Below, piece after piece: positions 6,039 through 6,130 of a DNA stretch of 6,130 nt. The notes under the pieces are model-generated. The model was not told where the DNA came from. It saw only the letters and a program-made list of their open reading frames with translations, and ran no database searches. Each line of letters starts with the position of its first letter. The first letter of the stretch is position 1. The DNA lies in assembly GCA_041569895.1 (NCBI GenBank), contig JBFFXF010000358.1, forward strand, positions 1 through 6,130, given 5' to 3'. A program made the position numbers and the translations under genes. The stretch comes from JBFFXF01 sp041569895. Its GTDB lineage: Bacteria > Planctomycetota > UBA8108 > JACQVS01.

Positions 6039-6118
6039 CCGACTCCGATGTCCGATACCGATTCCGATACCGATTCCGACTCCGATGTCCGACTCCGATT
6101 CCGATTCCGATTCCGACC
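6039..6118 (-). repeat. Second hexamer array, upstream of gene 3, inverted relative to the first
   Basis: Thirteen consecutive units: CCGACT, CCGATGT, CCGATA, CCGATT and variants on the plus strand, which read AATCGG, AGTCGG, TATCGG and ACATCGG on the gene 3 coding strand. Two 7-nt CCGATGT units, at 6045 and 6082, are 37 bp apart (five hexamers plus one heptamer). The segment 6064-6092 is the reverse complement of 4560-4588 with a single mismatch, so related arrays face each other on both sides of gene 3. NGTCGG units of the opposite strand precede it (6011-6022), with a switch near CAGAG (6032-6036), as in the first array. The last 12 bases of the window show nothing further. Confidence 0.85.
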
Positions 6119-6130
6119 GAGGTCAGATCC

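Overview
The window is about 6.1 kb of very GC-rich bacterial DNA. It holds three complete protein genes and unusually repetitive intergenic DNA. The gene families point to Planctomycetota, or a related high-GC lineage of the PVC group or Acidobacteriota: a secreted PSCyt2/PSD1 (DUF1549-DUF1553) protein is paired with a Tat-exported DUF1501 protein, a pairing found in many copies in planctomycete genomes. Assignment below phylum is not possible from the sequence.

Layout. Positions 1-116 are a leader with a GC palindrome at the window edge, a short ATCTGCG-type repeat and a hairpin just before a ribosome binding site. Gene 1 (117-2789, +) encodes the DUF1549/discoidin-like/DUF1553 protein. A 151-bp gap follows, with a seven-unit GGGRAC hexamer array and a small inverted repeat. 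Gene 2 (GTG at 2941, ends 4401, +) encodes the DUF1501 protein. The convergent gap 4402-4598 is almost entirely simple-sequence DNA: GTC/CTC triplets, then an NRTCGG hexamer array with a 25-bp higher-order period. Gene 3 (5900-4599, -) encodes a secreted carbohydrate esterase family 15 protein (glucuronoyl esterase type). Its upstream region (5901-6130) carries a G-rich hexamer array and then a second NRTCGG-type array, inverted relative to the first.

Function. Genes 1 and 2 probably form one expression unit that makes a matched pair of exported proteins whose biochemical role is not established. Gene 3 is predicted to cleave esters of glucuronoyl residues in plant glucuronoxylan (lignin-carbohydrate bonds). 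Together they suggest extracytoplasmic handling of complex polysaccharides, but the functional link between the pair and gene 3 is only inference from proximity.

The most unusual material is non-coding. The leaders of genes 2 and 3 both carry runs of GGG at exact 6-nt spacing on the coding strand, which is G-quadruplex-capable. Two related hexamer arrays lie in inverted orientation on either side of gene 3 and share a 29-bp segment with one mismatch. In these arrays 7-nt units interrupt the hexamer phase at intervals of 25 or 37 bp.
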